Assembly (NCBI GenBank): GCA_963784425.1
Contig: CAWARM010000006.1
Location: 124,001-188,000 of the forward strand
Reading direction: 5' to 3'
DNA from: SHZL01 sp963784425
GTDB taxonomy: Bacteria > Pseudomonadota > Gammaproteobacteria > Xanthomonadales > SZUA-36
DNA: 64,000 nt
In this document: in pieces, positions 26,105 to 35,437 of the stretch
Layout: each line of letters begins with the position of its first letter
Position numbering within the stretch: the first letter of the stretch is position 1
Made by a program: the position numbers and the translations under genes
The notes under the pieces: model-generated
Databases searched by the model: none
What the model saw: the letters and a program-made list of their open reading frames with translations, nothing else
What the model was told of the DNA's origin: nothing

Positions 26105-27583
26105 GGTACAGCGTGCCAGCCTGTCATAAACCACCGTACTGGCTGCATTTGCTCCGGCTGGCCGCGCCTGTGACTGTTTTGCTGGCCGTGCTGGCAGGCT
26201 GCGCACTGGCGCCGCAGCCGACGCAGGAACAATTGATTGCTCGTGCGCTCCCGCCAGCAACACAAATCCCCCCTGGCTGGACGAGCCGATCCGGGTAGTG
26301 GCAGGGGCACGCAGAGTGGCTGGCTAAAGACCTTTGGCGATCCTGCACTGGAAGCAATCGTCGCCGAAGCGATTGCGCATAATCCTGACTTGCTGGCGGC
26401 GGCCGGCCGTGTCGAAGTGGCGCAACAATTGGTCGTGGTGGCAGGTGCACAACTGCGGCCGCAAGTTGCCGCCAGCATTGGCGGGCGGATCATCGAAGAC
26501 GCTGGCGGCAGTGGCACTTACGACACCAGTCATGCCTTTGCCTCGGTCGCCTGGGAAGTCGACGTGTGGGGGCGTCTGCGGTCCCAGCGCGAGGCTGCAA
26601 AAGCGGGTTACCAGGCCAGCGCCCTCGATTACGCATTCGCCCGGCAGTCCCTGGCCGCGCTCACCGCCCGGGCATGGTATGTCACGGTAGAAAGCCGGCA
26701 GTTATTGGTGCTGACAGAGCAGTCCGTGCAGACCTTTGCCGAGCTGCTCAGACTGGTGAAAATCCGCCGCACGGCAGGCCGTGTCAGCGATCTCGATGTA
26801 GCCGAAAGCGCCGCCAAACTTTCCCAGGCACAAGCCTCCCTGGAGAGTGCACGCGAAGCTTATGCGCAGGCCCGACGGGCGCTGGAATTGCTGCTGGGGC
26901 GTTATCCGTCGGCGGAAATCGAAGTGGCTGCGGAACTGCCCGCATTGCCGCCACCGCCTGATGCCGGGTTACCTGCCACCCTGCTGCAGCGACGCCCTGA
27001 CTTGTTGGCGGCGGAGTACACAGTGGTGGCAGCCTTCTATCAGCAAGAAGTTGCCAGGCTGGCTCTGTTGCCCGATTTTTCCATTGGCCTCTCCGGCGGT
27101 CGATTGAGTGATGGTTTGTTGTCGTTGCTGAGTCTGAATCCCTGGCTGGCCACAGCAACCATCGGCATGTCCATTCCTATGTATACGGGTGGCGCCCTGC
27201 AAGCGGAACTGAAGATCGCCACGGCAAAACAGGCAGCCGACGTGGCCAAATATGGCTCTGCCCTGCTCAAGGCATTTGGTGAGGTTGAGAATGCACTCTC
27301 GGCAGAACAATTCCTGGCGCTGCGTCTGCCCAATCAGCAAAGCGCGCTGGCGGAACGCAACAATGCGGTGCGCATTGCCTACGTGCTTTATCGCGCCGGG
27401 CGTATCGACTTGCTGTGGGTTTCAACCCTGCAGACCCAGCAGATTGCCACCGCATCAGAGTTGATCAAGCTGCGTGGCGCCCAGTTCGTCAACCGCATCC
27501 AGCTGGAGCTGGCACTGGGCAACAGCTTTGATGCTATACCGGCCGCAAGCCCTGTTAGCGCGGAAGTTGCTGCATCACGGTGA
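26101..27583 (+). pseudogene. NodT-family outer-membrane efflux lipoprotein, frameshifted
   Basis: The gene starts at ATG 26101 (ATGA overlap with yiaV), with a lipoprotein signal ending in VLAGC, then changes frame: the first part stops at 26298, while the body (SGWLKTFGDPALEAIVAEAI and so on to 27583) continues in the next frame. Removing one C from the run of six at 26268-26273 joins them into QIPLAGRADPGSGRGTQSGW. The rest is a normal OMF/TolC-like channel with two coiled-coil repeats (ALDYAFARQSLAALTARAWY; AAKYGSALLKAFGEVENAL-type). Either a real inactivation, slippage, or a base-calling error. Confidence 0.88.
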
Positions 27584-27725
27584 GGTGGTGGCACAAAGCC
27601 CAAGCCAGGCCGTCCTTCCCAATGCGATTTGATCAGTTGAAGTTTGCAGGTAATTCCCGACGCCCTACAGCACCAGCAGGTTGAGTTGTAGCCGTCATCG
27701 GGGAGGCTTGTGAGAGGGGACGGGT

Positions 27726-28817
27726 TCAGTGCGGCCGTGCCAGAACGCGCACCGGCACGTCGAGGCCGAATTCAAAGGAGTCGTAATACAGCCGGTCTGG
27801 CGGCAATCCCCGCGCCCGGAACGCAGCCCTGGCCGAGTCAATCATGGCGGGCGGGCCACTCATGTACACGTCAAATACCGCGAGGTCCGGATGGTCATGC
27901 AGCACGGCATCATGCACCAGGCCATTGAAGTGATCCTGCCCCTGCAGGCCTGCTTCTTCAGACAATGCCCGGTGGTAGTGGATATGGGCGTGATCCCGGG
28001 CCCAGCCAGCAGGCAGATCGTCCAGGTACAGATCCGCCCGCGTGCGTGCGCCCCAGTAGAGGTGAATTTCCCGGCGGTCGCCATTTTCCAGCAGGTCTTC
28101 AATCATGGATTTCAGTGGCGCAAACCCCGTTCCGCCACCCATCATGATCATTGGCCGATCGGGCTCATCATTGCGCACAAAGAAATTGCCGAGGGGTCCC
28201 TCAAGACGCAGTATGTCGCGCACCTGCAGGGTATCAAAAACGAACCCGGTGAAATCTCCACCATCGACGTGGCGGATGTGCAGTTCAATCTCGTCTTCAA
28301 GGGAGGGGCGGCTGGCGATGGAAAAAGCCCTTCTTTTTCCGCCCTGCAGCAGGACGTCCACGTACTGCCCGGCGAGGAACTGCAGCCGTTGGGCCTTGGG
28401 CAATTTCAGGCGCAGGCGTACCACGTTGCTCGACAATATGGTTTTTTCGATTACGCGTGCGGGCAACAAGCGCACTTCGATGTCCCGCACGGCTTCGATT
28501 TCCCTTACTGAGATTACCAGGTTTTCGATCGGCTCCGCCTGGCACATCAGGGCAAAACCTTCTGCGAGATCGCTGCGTTCCAGTGCCAGGGGTGGATGGA
28601 ACGGGTAGTGCACCTCGCCCTGCAACACCTGGCCGCTGCAACTGCCGCAGGTGCCGTTCTTGCAGGAATAGGGCAGCATTACACCCTGCCGCAATGCGGC
28701 TGAAAGTATACTTTCGCCTGAATTGACTACGAAGCTGCGGTCACCACCTGCCAACCGGACCTGGAATTGCTGCAAGGCATTCTCCCGTAAAGGCAGGTAT
28801 TCTCGCTGATGCATCAT
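27726..28817 (-). CDS. Ferredoxin/FAD/NAD reductase (CDP-6-deoxy-glucoseen reductase-like)
   Basis: About 363 residues. An N-terminal plant-type [2Fe-2S] ferredoxin (YSCKNGTCGSCSGQVLQGEV plus the fourth Cys in LMCQAEP), an FAD domain with RAFSIASRP, and an NAD domain with MMGGGTGFAPLKSMI and VYMSGPPAMID. This is the phenol hydroxylase reductase/AscD architecture. In gammaproteobacteria a gene of this type is common outside sugar clusters, so the CDP-sugar name may not reflect its role; it delivers electrons from NAD(P)H to an unknown partner. I start it at ATG 28817 (28814 also possible); the open frame extends upstream without stops. Confidence 0.9.
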   Translation of the reverse strand: MMHQREYLPLRENALQQFQVRLAGGDRSFVVNSGESILSAALRQGVMLPYSCKNGTCGSCSGQVLQGEVHYPFHPPLALERSDLAEGFALMCQAEPIENLVISVREIEAVRDIEVRLLPARVIEKTILSSNVVRLRLKLPKAQRLQFLAGQYVDVLLQGGKRRAFSIASRPSLEDEIELHIRHVDGGDFTGFVFDTLQVRDILRLEGPLGNFFVRNDEPDRPMIMMGGGTGFAPLKSMIEDLLENGDRREIHLYWGARTRADLYLDDLPAGWARDHAHIHYHRALSEEAGLQGQDHFNGLVHDAVLHDHPDLAVFDVYMSGPPAMIDSARAAFRARGLPPDRLYYDSFEFGLDVPVRVLARPH

Positions 28818-28827
28818 GAAAACCAAA

Positions 28828-28854
28828 GGAAACTCTGATTTATTCAGAGTTTCC
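28828..28854. repeat. 27-bp palindrome (GGAAACTCTGA arms), copy 1
   Basis: Perfect 11-bp arms GGAAACTCTGA and TCAGAGTTTCC around TTTAT, 11 bases upstream of the reductase start. A second copy is at 32990-33013. It is the first of four consecutive hairpins in the 193-bp divergent spacer. Confidence 0.85.
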
Positions 28855-28874
28855 GCGGTACAGGGACGTGCCGC

Positions 28875-28973
28875 CATTTTCGATGATTGTAAATCATTGA
28901 AAATGAAGTCAAACAAAAATCACACTTTTTGTTTGGCGTGCTCTGAGAATGCCAGGATGGCATTATTCAGAGC
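28875..28973. repeat. Three further consecutive hairpins in the reductase/plsC spacer
   Basis: Hairpin 2 at 28875-28905 (arms CATTTTCGATGATT, one wobble, loop GTA). Hairpin 3 at 28910-28935 (perfect arms CAAACAAAAA, loop TCACAC). Hairpin 4 at 28940-28973 (GCTCTGAGAATGCCA against TGGCATTATTCAGAGC, loop GGA). With the 27-bp palindrome they fill most of the space between divergent genes, where promoters for both would be expected. Confidence 0.75.
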
Positions 28974-29010
28974 TTCCCATAATGTTCAGCACACCAGGTA
29001 CGGCAACAGG

Positions 29011-29820
29011 ATGAAAGGACATACAGGCTACTGGCGATTGTTTTACCGGGTTCCGTGCCTGCTGTTGCATGCCGTCATCAGCTTGCCCTTGACGATGCTT
29101 AGCTTGTCGTTTCCCCTTCGCTACCTGCGCTTCCGCCAGCGCCCGGTGGGTGAAATTGCGCAGTGTTGGTGGTCAGCCACTACTTGCCGGATTTTTGGCC
29201 TTGAACGCCGGGTCAGTGGAACGCTGGTTCCCGGTCCGGTGTTGATCGCCGCCAATCACATTTCCTGGCTGGACATCCAGGTGCTGCACGGCATTTCCCC
29301 CATGGGCTTTGTTGCCAAGGCCGAGATCGGGAATTGGCCACTGGCAGGCTGGATAGCGGGGTTTGGCGAGACCATCTATCACCGTCGTGGCAGCCATGAC
29401 TCTGCCAGCAGCGTGGTGGAAGTGATGGTGCAGCGGCTCAGGGCGGGACGGAAAGTGGCCATTTTCGCGGAAGGCGGAATTCTTCCGGGCGATGGAGTAA
29501 AAAAGTTTCACGCCCGTATGTTTGCAGGCGCAATCGAGAGCGAGGCTCCGGTCCAACCCGTCATGCTGCGTTACCTGCGCGCCGGTAAGCTGTATCCTGA
29601 AATCACCTTTCTACCGCATGAGAACTTCGTGGCCAATTTTTTCCGCTTGCTGCGGCAACCGTCCTGTACCGTCGAGGTGTGCATAGGCGCGCCGATAGAG
29701 GTACAGGGTAAGCAGCGCCGTGAACTGGCTGCTGAGTCACAAGCAGTGGTGAGCATGGCGTTTGCCAAAACGTTTGATGGGGCGTTTGATGGGGCGTCTA
29801 ATGGGCCGGTGCGGCAGTGA
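29011..29820 (+). CDS. plsC: 1-acyl-sn-glycerol-3-phosphate acyltransferase (PlsC family)
   Basis: A 269-residue acyltransferase with an N-terminal membrane segment (LLLHAVISLPLTMLSLSF), the catalytic NHISWLD (HX4D, about residue 86), and the acceptor motif FAEGG (about 152). It acylates lysophosphatidate or a related lysophospholipid at the inner membrane. ATG 29011 gives the usual length; the open frame upstream runs through the hairpin spacer and is not coding. The C-terminal DGAFDGASNGP is low complexity. The downstream hydrolase starts at a GTG overlapping the stop. Confidence 0.9.
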   Translation: MKGHTGYWRLFYRVPCLLLHAVISLPLTMLSLSFPLRYLRFRQRPVGEIAQCWWSATTCRIFGLERRVSGTLVPGPVLIAANHISWLDIQVLHGISPMGFVAKAEIGNWPLAGWIAGFGETIYHRRGSHDSASSVVEVMVQRLRAGRKVAIFAEGGILPGDGVKKFHARMFAGAIESEAPVQPVMLRYLRAGKLYPEITFLPHENFVANFFRLLRQPSCTVEVCIGAPIEVQGKQRRELAAESQAVVSMAFAKTFDGAFDGASNGPVRQ

Positions 29821-30824
29821 CCGGGCAATCGCTGCAGTTCCTCCCGCCCGCGGGCTTGCGCAATGCCCACGTGCAGTCCTTGTTGAGCAGCAGCCCCCTG
29901 CGCCGCGCATTCGCCCGGCGGCGGTCAGTAGCACTGCGTGCGGTGGAACAGGCCTGGGTGCTGGACGGCGGTGAGGGCGTGCGCCTGCAGGGATTCTATT
30001 CTGCACAGGCCCAAGGGACCGCGCAAACCCGGCCACCCAGAGGCCTCGTGGTGCTGTTGCACGGCTGGGAGGGTAGCGTCAATTCAAGCTACATCCTGAC
30101 CAACGGCGCAAGGCTCTACGCTGCAGGCTTTGACGTATTCCGTCTCAATTTCCGCGATCACGGTGACACCCATCATCTGAACCCCGGGATTTTCCATTCC
30201 TGCCGGCTTGAAGAAGTCATCAGTGCGCTGGCGGATTTGCAACAGCGGGTGGGATCCAGGCCGTGGAGCTTGGCTGGTTATTCGCTGGGGGGAAATTTTG
30301 CTTTGCGCGTGGCGCTCAATGCAGAGCGTGCACATTTGAACCTTACCCGTGTAGTTGGTGTTTGCCCGGTCATTGACCCTGCGGGCGCCATGCACGCCAT
30401 GGAGCAGGGCATACGTTTCTATGAGCGCTACTTTGAGCGCAAGTGGTCCCGTTCCCTCAAAATAAAGAAAAAATGCTTTCCTGAACTGTATGGTGATGAC
30501 AACTGGCATGATGTCGCCGGATTGCGTGCCCGCACCCATTATCTTGCCACCCGCTACGCCGGGTTCGCGGATGCGGACAGCTATTTTGCTGGTTATTCCA
30601 TTGCGGGTGAGCGGCTTGCGCCATTGAAAATACCTGCAACCATACTCACTTCTGCAGATGATCCGGTCGTGCCAGTGGCGGATTTTGACAGGCTTCCCGC
30701 TAACCCGAACCTGGAGGTATTGGTGACGAAGTACGGTGGTCATTGCGGTTTCCTGAAAAACTGGAAAATGGAAAGCCTCGCAGAAGACCTGATTCTCGAT
30801 CGCATGCTGCGAGAAATAAAATGA
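29817..30824 (+). CDS. YheT-family alpha/beta hydrolase
   Basis: A 335-residue hydrolase of the YheT/EMB8 family. Oxyanion loop VVLLHGWEGSVNSSY, family motif LNFRDHGDTHHLN, nucleophile in GYSLGGNF (about residue 155), Asp in SADDPVVPV and His in YGGHCGFL. GTG start at 29817 overlaps plsC by four bases, consistent with translational coupling. Probably an esterase or lipase acting on lipids or storage polyesters; not determinable here. Confidence 0.9.
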   Translation: MTGQSLQFLPPAGLRNAHVQSLLSSSPLRRAFARRRSVALRAVEQAWVLDGGEGVRLQGFYSAQAQGTAQTRPPRGLVVLLHGWEGSVNSSYILTNGARLYAAGFDVFRLNFRDHGDTHHLNPGIFHSCRLEEVISALADLQQRVGSRPWSLAGYSLGGNFALRVALNAERAHLNLTRVVGVCPVIDPAGAMHAMEQGIRFYERYFERKWSRSLKIKKKCFPELYGDDNWHDVAGLRARTHYLATRYAGFADADSYFAGYSIAGERLAPLKIPATILTSADDPVVPVADFDRLPANPNLEVLVTKYGGHCGFLKNWKMESLAEDLILDRMLREIK

Positions 30825-30852
30825 AAGATCTGGAAAATGAAAGTACTTGCCC

Positions 30853-32974
30853 ATGATTGAAGAAGCCCAGGAACATTTTGCCAGCGGGAACTTCGCGGCT
30901 GCGGAGGTTCTGTACCGACGCATGCTCGAAGATGAACCAGATAATCCACAGGTATTGTTCATGCTGTCACTGGTGCGCCAGCAGCAGAATGACCTCGAAG
31001 AACCGCTGGAGTTATTGCGGCGGGCAATCCAGATTCAGCCGGGAAATCCCTCTTTGCACTATTCACTGGGACAGGTTCACCTGCGCCGCAATGAACTGAC
31101 CGGGGCGGAGCTGTCATTCCACAAGGCTGCCGGCATTGATCCGAATTTCACTGCCGCCCAGAATGGCATTGCTGTAGTGGAAATTTCCCGTGGCCGTTTC
31201 CCTGCAGCCGAGCACGCTTTGCGCAAGGCGCTTAAATCAGAACCGGAAAATACCCAGGTGCTGGTCAACCTGGGTATTGCCTTGTTGGAACAGCAAAACG
31301 CCGGGTGATGCCATCGTCCACCTGCAGCAGGTGGTGAGCAGGGAACCGGAAAACATGATGGCGCAGCTTTTCCTCGGTCGCGCCTTCCTTGCCGCCGGGA
31401 ATTCAGGGTTTGCCATCAAGTGTTTTGAAAATGTGTTGGCACAAAGGCCGGATAACGTCGAGGTCCTGCTGGCGCTGGGCTCGGCGCGCTATCAAAGCAG
31501 GCAGTATGCCGACGCCGTAAAAACCTACCGCAGGCTGCTGCAACTGGGACAGGAGTCGGCGGAAACCACTGCCGGGCTGGCGCGCTCGCATGCGGCCCTT
31601 GGCAATGATACCGAAGCGAGAGGCTTGTTCCTGCGCGCATTGCGCCTTGCCAACAACGAAGAAAGCCTGTTGCTGGATTTTGCCGATCTGCAGCTCAAGC
31701 AAGGTAATCATGCCGATGTAATCAGCCGGCTCGAGGCACACCGGGCACAAGCTGCTGCCCAGACAAGCAACCCGGCGCGCATGACCCGGCTATTGGCCGA
31801 AGCAAAACTGAATTCAGGCGATGCAGCCGCTGCCATGGACCTTTTGCAGTCCTTGCCGGACACCGGGCAGGCGCAGCCTGGGGAGCGCCTGCTACTGGTG
31901 CGCGCCCTGCATGCCAGCGGCGCGAAAGCAGAAGCTGATGCACTCCTGCAGGCGCTGCTTGAGGAGGATCCACAACCGGTGGATGCAGTTCTTTATTCTG
32001 CCGAAAAACTGCGCGGGCATGGCGACCACGCAATGTCGATACAAAGACTGCGCAGCATCCAGCGGCGGCATGACCTAAACCATCAGCAGCGGCAGAGAGC
32101 GGTCGCCTTGCTGGGGGACGCCCTGCACCAGGCGGGTAACTACCAGGCCGCCTGGGAGCATTACCTCGGGCTGGACCAGAAAACAGCCGAAGTCATTACT
32201 ATTCGTTCAGAAGAGTCCTTCCACCTGGTCGCCAACGAGACAGCCGATACCGCCATGGAACGTGAAGTGGCCTGGTCGTGGCCGCCGCAGCCACCGGACG
32301 ATGGCAGACCGGAGCCCGTGTTCGTTTTTGCCTGGCCCGGAGCCGGGCGTGCCGAACTGCTGGCTGCTCTCAAGGGGCACAGCGGCATTTGCGTGGTGAA
32401 CGATCGCATGGACGAGCAAACAAAGCGGCGGGAAGTGGTATGCCACCCGCAGGGCAGGGGGCCCCTGAGCAGCCTGACCTCGGCCGAAATTCGGCTGGCG
32501 CGGCGAAAATACTGGAAGGCGCTGGGCCTGAGTGATAGCCGTGCCCCCAATGCCCCGGTTACCGTGGACGCCATGTGGTTGACGGCGGAGTCCGTGCCCA
32601 CTTTATATCGTTATTTCCCCCAGGCACATGTGATCGTGCTTGAGCAGGATCCCAAAGACCTGGCCGTGGGCTGGTTCCAGGCAGCTTATCGCGATCTTGA
32701 CGCGATGGCTGCGCAGTACAGGCAGCAGCTGGCGCTGTTGAACCGCTGCCGCGCTGCGGTGCCACTGCATTACATTAACGTGGACGCCAGCCGGTTTGAA
32801 CAGGATGCAGGCAGAGTGTTGCGCGAAGTGGTCAGTGCGCTGTCAATTGCGTGGGAGCCTGCCATCGATGCGGCATGGAAAACGGGAACCGTGACACGCG
32901 ATCTCGCTACACCGGGGAAATGGGTGCACTACGAAACCTGGCTGCAGCCAACTTTTGCAGAGTTGGAGGGCTGA
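30853..32974 (+). pseudogene. TPR-repeat sulfotransferase-like protein, frameshifted
   Basis: The N-terminal ~150 residues (TPR repeats, starting MIEEAQEHFASGNFAAAEVL) stop at 31308; the next frame continues to 32974. Deleting one A from AAAA at 31295-31298 reads through as LEQQTPGDAIVHLQQ, so the full product would be about 707 residues: at least seven TPR units, then a sulfotransferase-like domain (about 32,300 onward). The PAPS-binding loop is degenerate (FAWPGAGRAELLAAL, where PRSGTT is usual), so activity is doubtful. The frameshift may be a sequencing artefact. Confidence 0.85.
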
Positions 32975-32989
32975 CAGAAAACCGCTTAG

Positions 32990-33013
32990 GGAAACTCTGA
33001 TTTATTCAGAGTT
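32990..33013. repeat. 27-bp palindrome (GGAAACTCTGA arms), copy 2, interrupted
   Basis: GGAAACTCTGA, TTTAT and TCAGAGTT match the copy at 28828 base for base; then CATTAG interrupts before TTTCC. The interruption contains the stop of the minus-strand Sel1 gene (33016-33018 TTA). It sits between convergent genes and can act as a terminator. Confidence 0.8.
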
Positions 33014-33015
33014 CA

Positions 33016-33780
33016 TTAGTTTCCTTCGGGGTCTTCTTGCTCTGGATCCGGTTCTGGTGCCGCTTCATCCACCGGCTCGATTTCATGCACCTCAACACGG
33101 CCGGCGGACTCGCCAATGCTGCTGTTCATTTGGCGCAGGCTTTCCCGCAGCTCCTGGTAATAGGCCACATTGCGCGGGGTTCCGGTTCCATGCACTACCG
33201 AGGTGGAAGTGGAGCCGCTCGCCTTGGTGGTGCCGCCGCTACTCTCGCCTCCGGCCTGCTGAATGGCCCAGAATTGTGGCATATCCATGGATTCAACGTC
33301 TTCGCAGCGGGAGCCGAGGCGCGAGCCGGTGCATCTGCGCATTTCACTGCGCACACTCCGGTCGTACTCGTAGTCGGAGTCATCTTTGCCCCACTTGCGA
33401 TTGTAGAACTCCGCCGTTTTCACCGCCTTGCGCCGCTGGTCTTCCGGCACCAGGCTGCCGACGACGTTGCGGTATTTCACCAGTTCCATTTGCCCTTTGC
33501 GGGCCGCGACGGCAGCCCATGCGTATGCTTCGACCAGGTCCGGCTCCAGGCCCTGGCCTTCGAGGTACATGTAGGAAACACGGTACTGGGCGAAATTGTC
33601 GCCCTCCTTGGCCAGTGCCAGATACTGTTTCATGGCCGCAGGGTAATCGCCACTGGCATACACAACGTCCGCCTGTTGCTGCTCGGGGCTGATGACCGGC
33701 TCGCCAGCTGCCTGGCTGGATAGTGAAATGGCCAGGGTGATTAGCATGCCGAGTAAAAGATTTATACGCACTTCTTTCAT
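33016..33780 (-). CDS. Periplasmic Sel1/TPR-like repeat protein
   Basis: A 254-residue secreted protein: signal peptide (LLLGMLITLAISLSSQAAGE), then Sel1-like repeats (ADVVYASGDYPAAMKQYLAL, NFAQYRVSYMYLEGQGLEPD, EAYAWAAVAARKGQ). The C-terminal half, with cysteines in RRCTGSRLGSRCEDV and an acidic Pro/Glu tail, is not recognised. Such proteins often scaffold periplasmic or envelope assemblies. Monocistronic, convergent with the TPR-sulfotransferase, downstream of the tRNA-Gly gene. Confidence 0.85.
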   Translation of the reverse strand: MKEVRINLLLGMLITLAISLSSQAAGEPVISPEQQQADVVYASGDYPAAMKQYLALAKEGDNFAQYRVSYMYLEGQGLEPDLVEAYAWAAVAARKGQMELVKYRNVVGSLVPEDQRRKAVKTAEFYNRKWGKDDSDYEYDRSVRSEMRRCTGSRLGSRCEDVESMDMPQFWAIQQAGGESSGGTTKASGSTSTSVVHGTGTPRNVAYYQELRESLRQMNSSIGESAGRVEVHEIEPVDEAAPEPDPEQEDPEGN

Positions 33781-33798
33781 TTCCTTAAGCAGTTAGGG

Positions 33799-33872
33799 TG
33801 GAGCGGGTGATGGGAATCGAACCCACATTAAGAGCTTGGGAAGCTCCCGTTCTACCATTGAACTACACCCGC
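33799..33872 (-). tRNA. tRNA-Gly (anticodon CCC)
   Basis: A 74-nt tRNA on the minus strand, including encoded CCA (33799-33801). Acceptor GCGGGTG pairs with CACCCGC; D-arm TAGTTCAATGGTAGAAC; anticodon arm GGAGC-TTCCCAA-GCTCT with CCC; T-arm GGGTTCGATTCCC. It resembles E. coli glyU throughout. Its first ten bases overlap the 3' end of the upstream deacetylase gene, whose stop codon TAG is bases 8-10 of the tRNA. Confidence 0.97.
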
Positions 33873-34783
33873 GCGAGGGTTTTTACATGTGCACGCGCGG
33901 CCCCCGCCAGCGCTTCGAGATTATAGCCACCTTCAAGCACCGAAATCACCCGTCCGCCACAGGAATTTTCTGCGTATTCACAGATTGCCGTGGTGATCCA
34001 GGCATAGTCGCTGTCCTTCAGCTTCAGCTGGGCCAGAGGATCTCCCGCGTGGGCATCGAAGCCGGCGGAAATGAGGATGAGGTCCGGGGCAAAGGCATGC
34101 AGGGCAGGCAGTCCAAGTTGCGACCATGCATGGCGAAATTCCTTTCCACCGGAATTGGCTTGCAGCGGCATGTTGAGGATATTGCCGCAACCCACTTCTT
34201 CCGGGTAGCCGGTGCCCGGGTAGAGCGGCATCTGGTGGCTGGAAGCAAAAAACACTTCCGGAGATTGTTCAAATATCGCCTGCGTACCATTGCCGTGGTG
34301 CACATCGAAATCAACAATGGCCACGCGCCGGACCGGGTGCAGGGCAAGGGCATGGCGGGCTGCGATGGCGACGTGGTTGAGCAGGCAAAACCCCATGGCC
34401 AGGTTTGCCTCCGCATGATGGCCCGGAGGGCGCACTGCACAAAAGGCGTTTTTAACCTTGCCCGCAAAAATCTGATCGACCGCAAAGCAGGCGGCCCCGC
34501 TACCGCGCAGTGCGGCGCTGATGGATCCCGGTGAAAGAAAGGTGTCCGGGTCCACAGCCACCTGGCCGCTCGCAGGTTCGGCTGCCACCAGGCTTGCCCA
34601 ATATTCTTCCCCATGCACTCGAGTGATTTGTTCCAGGCTGGCCAATGGGGCAGGCAATATCTCCGTGCCTGCGATGTCCTTTACCGCACCCAGCACGGCC
34701 CGCAGGCGGGCGCTGCTTTCCGGGTGATGGGCGCCGGGATCATGCGCGAGGCAGTCGTCATGCTGCAGTATCAGTGTGGTCAA
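33863..34783 (-). CDS. Histone deacetylase / acetylpolyamine amidohydrolase family protein
   Basis: A 306-residue zinc hydrolase of the arginase-deacetylase fold. Active-site marks: RPPGHHAE (His pair), VAIVDFDVHHGNGTQ (Asp and His zinc ligands), ISAGFDAHAGDPL (third ligand) and LEGGYN (Tyr). Bacterial members deacetylate acetylpolyamines, acetoin or proteins. The neighbouring polyamine genes make acetylpolyamine a reasonable guess. The stop codon lies within tRNA-Gly, so the two must be co-transcribed or the tRNA must have its own promoter inside this gene. Confidence 0.92.
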   Translation of the reverse strand: MTTLILQHDDCLAHDPGAHHPESSARLRAVLGAVKDIAGTEILPAPLASLEQITRVHGEEYWASLVAAEPASGQVAVDPDTFLSPGSISAALRGSGAACFAVDQIFAGKVKNAFCAVRPPGHHAEANLAMGFCLLNHVAIAARHALALHPVRRVAIVDFDVHHGNGTQAIFEQSPEVFFASSHQMPLYPGTGYPEEVGCGNILNMPLQANSGGKEFRHAWSQLGLPALHAFAPDLILISAGFDAHAGDPLAQLKLKDSDYAWITTAICEYAENSCGGRVISVLEGGYNLEALAGAARAHVKTLARV

Positions 34784-34825
34784 CGGTATTTTTCCTGTAC
34801 GCGCCAGTAGGAGATGAGTGAGGGC

Positions 34826-35320
34826 CTAACGGGTCAGCAACTGGAGTGCGGTCGATTCCTTGACCTCTTCCATCACCACGTAACTGCGCGAGTCACTGAC
34901 CCCGGGCAGGGCCAGGATTTTTTCGCCCAGCAATTTGCGGTATTCATCCATATCCTTGACCCGTGCCTTGATCAGGTAATCAAAATTGCCGGATACCAGG
35001 TGGCACTCCAGTATGCCAGTCAGTTTACTGGCTTCACGGCGAAAATCACTGAATGCATCCGGAGAATTCCGCAACAGGCTGATTTCAACGAATACCAGCA
35101 AGCCGGCGCCGACTTTCTTCGGGTCCAGCAGGGCGGTATAGCCGGTGATGTAACCCTCGCGTTCCAGGCGGCGCACCCGCTCAAGGCAAGGCGTTGGAGT
35201 GAGATTTACCATTTTGGCCAGGGTCACGTTGGCAATGCGGCCATCTGCCTGCAGTATGGTAAGGATTTGCCGGTCGGTGCGATCCAGGGGACGTAGTTTG
35301 TTTTCGTGCTCAGCAGTCAT
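34826..35320 (-). CDS. lrp: Lrp/AsnC-family transcriptional regulator
   Basis: A 164-residue leucine-responsive-type regulator. HTH: LDRTDRQILTILQADGRIANV, TLAKMVNLTPTPCLERVRRLE; effector RAM domain: FVEISLLRN, ECHLVSGNFDYLIKARV, LPGVSDSRSYVVMEEVKE. It diverges from ald with 117 bp between starts, an AT-rich spacer where Lrp sites are expected. In many proteobacteria such a divergent regulator activates alanine dehydrogenase in response to alanine. Confidence 0.95.
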   Translation of the reverse strand: MTAEHENKLRPLDRTDRQILTILQADGRIANVTLAKMVNLTPTPCLERVRRLEREGYITGYTALLDPKKVGAGLLVFVEISLLRNSPDAFSDFRREASKLTGILECHLVSGNFDYLIKARVKDMDEYRKLLGEKILALPGVSDSRSYVVMEEVKESTALQLLTR

Positions 35321-35437
35321 AGTCTCTATAGATAACTCAATTCAAGGAATAAAGCACTACCAATGCTGAAAATATAGGAGAAAATATCCCCAAACACCCC
35401 CTAGAATTGGCACTTCGAACTATCCAGGAGCCTTGCT

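Noticed and set aside
28818..29010. Coding extension of plsC or the reductase through the hairpin spacer
   Set aside because: Both frames are open there, but the sequence is made of palindromes and the translated parts match neither family.
33799..33872. tRNA-Gly as an island attachment site
   Set aside because: No integrase gene follows, and I found no repeat of the tRNA 3' end in the window.
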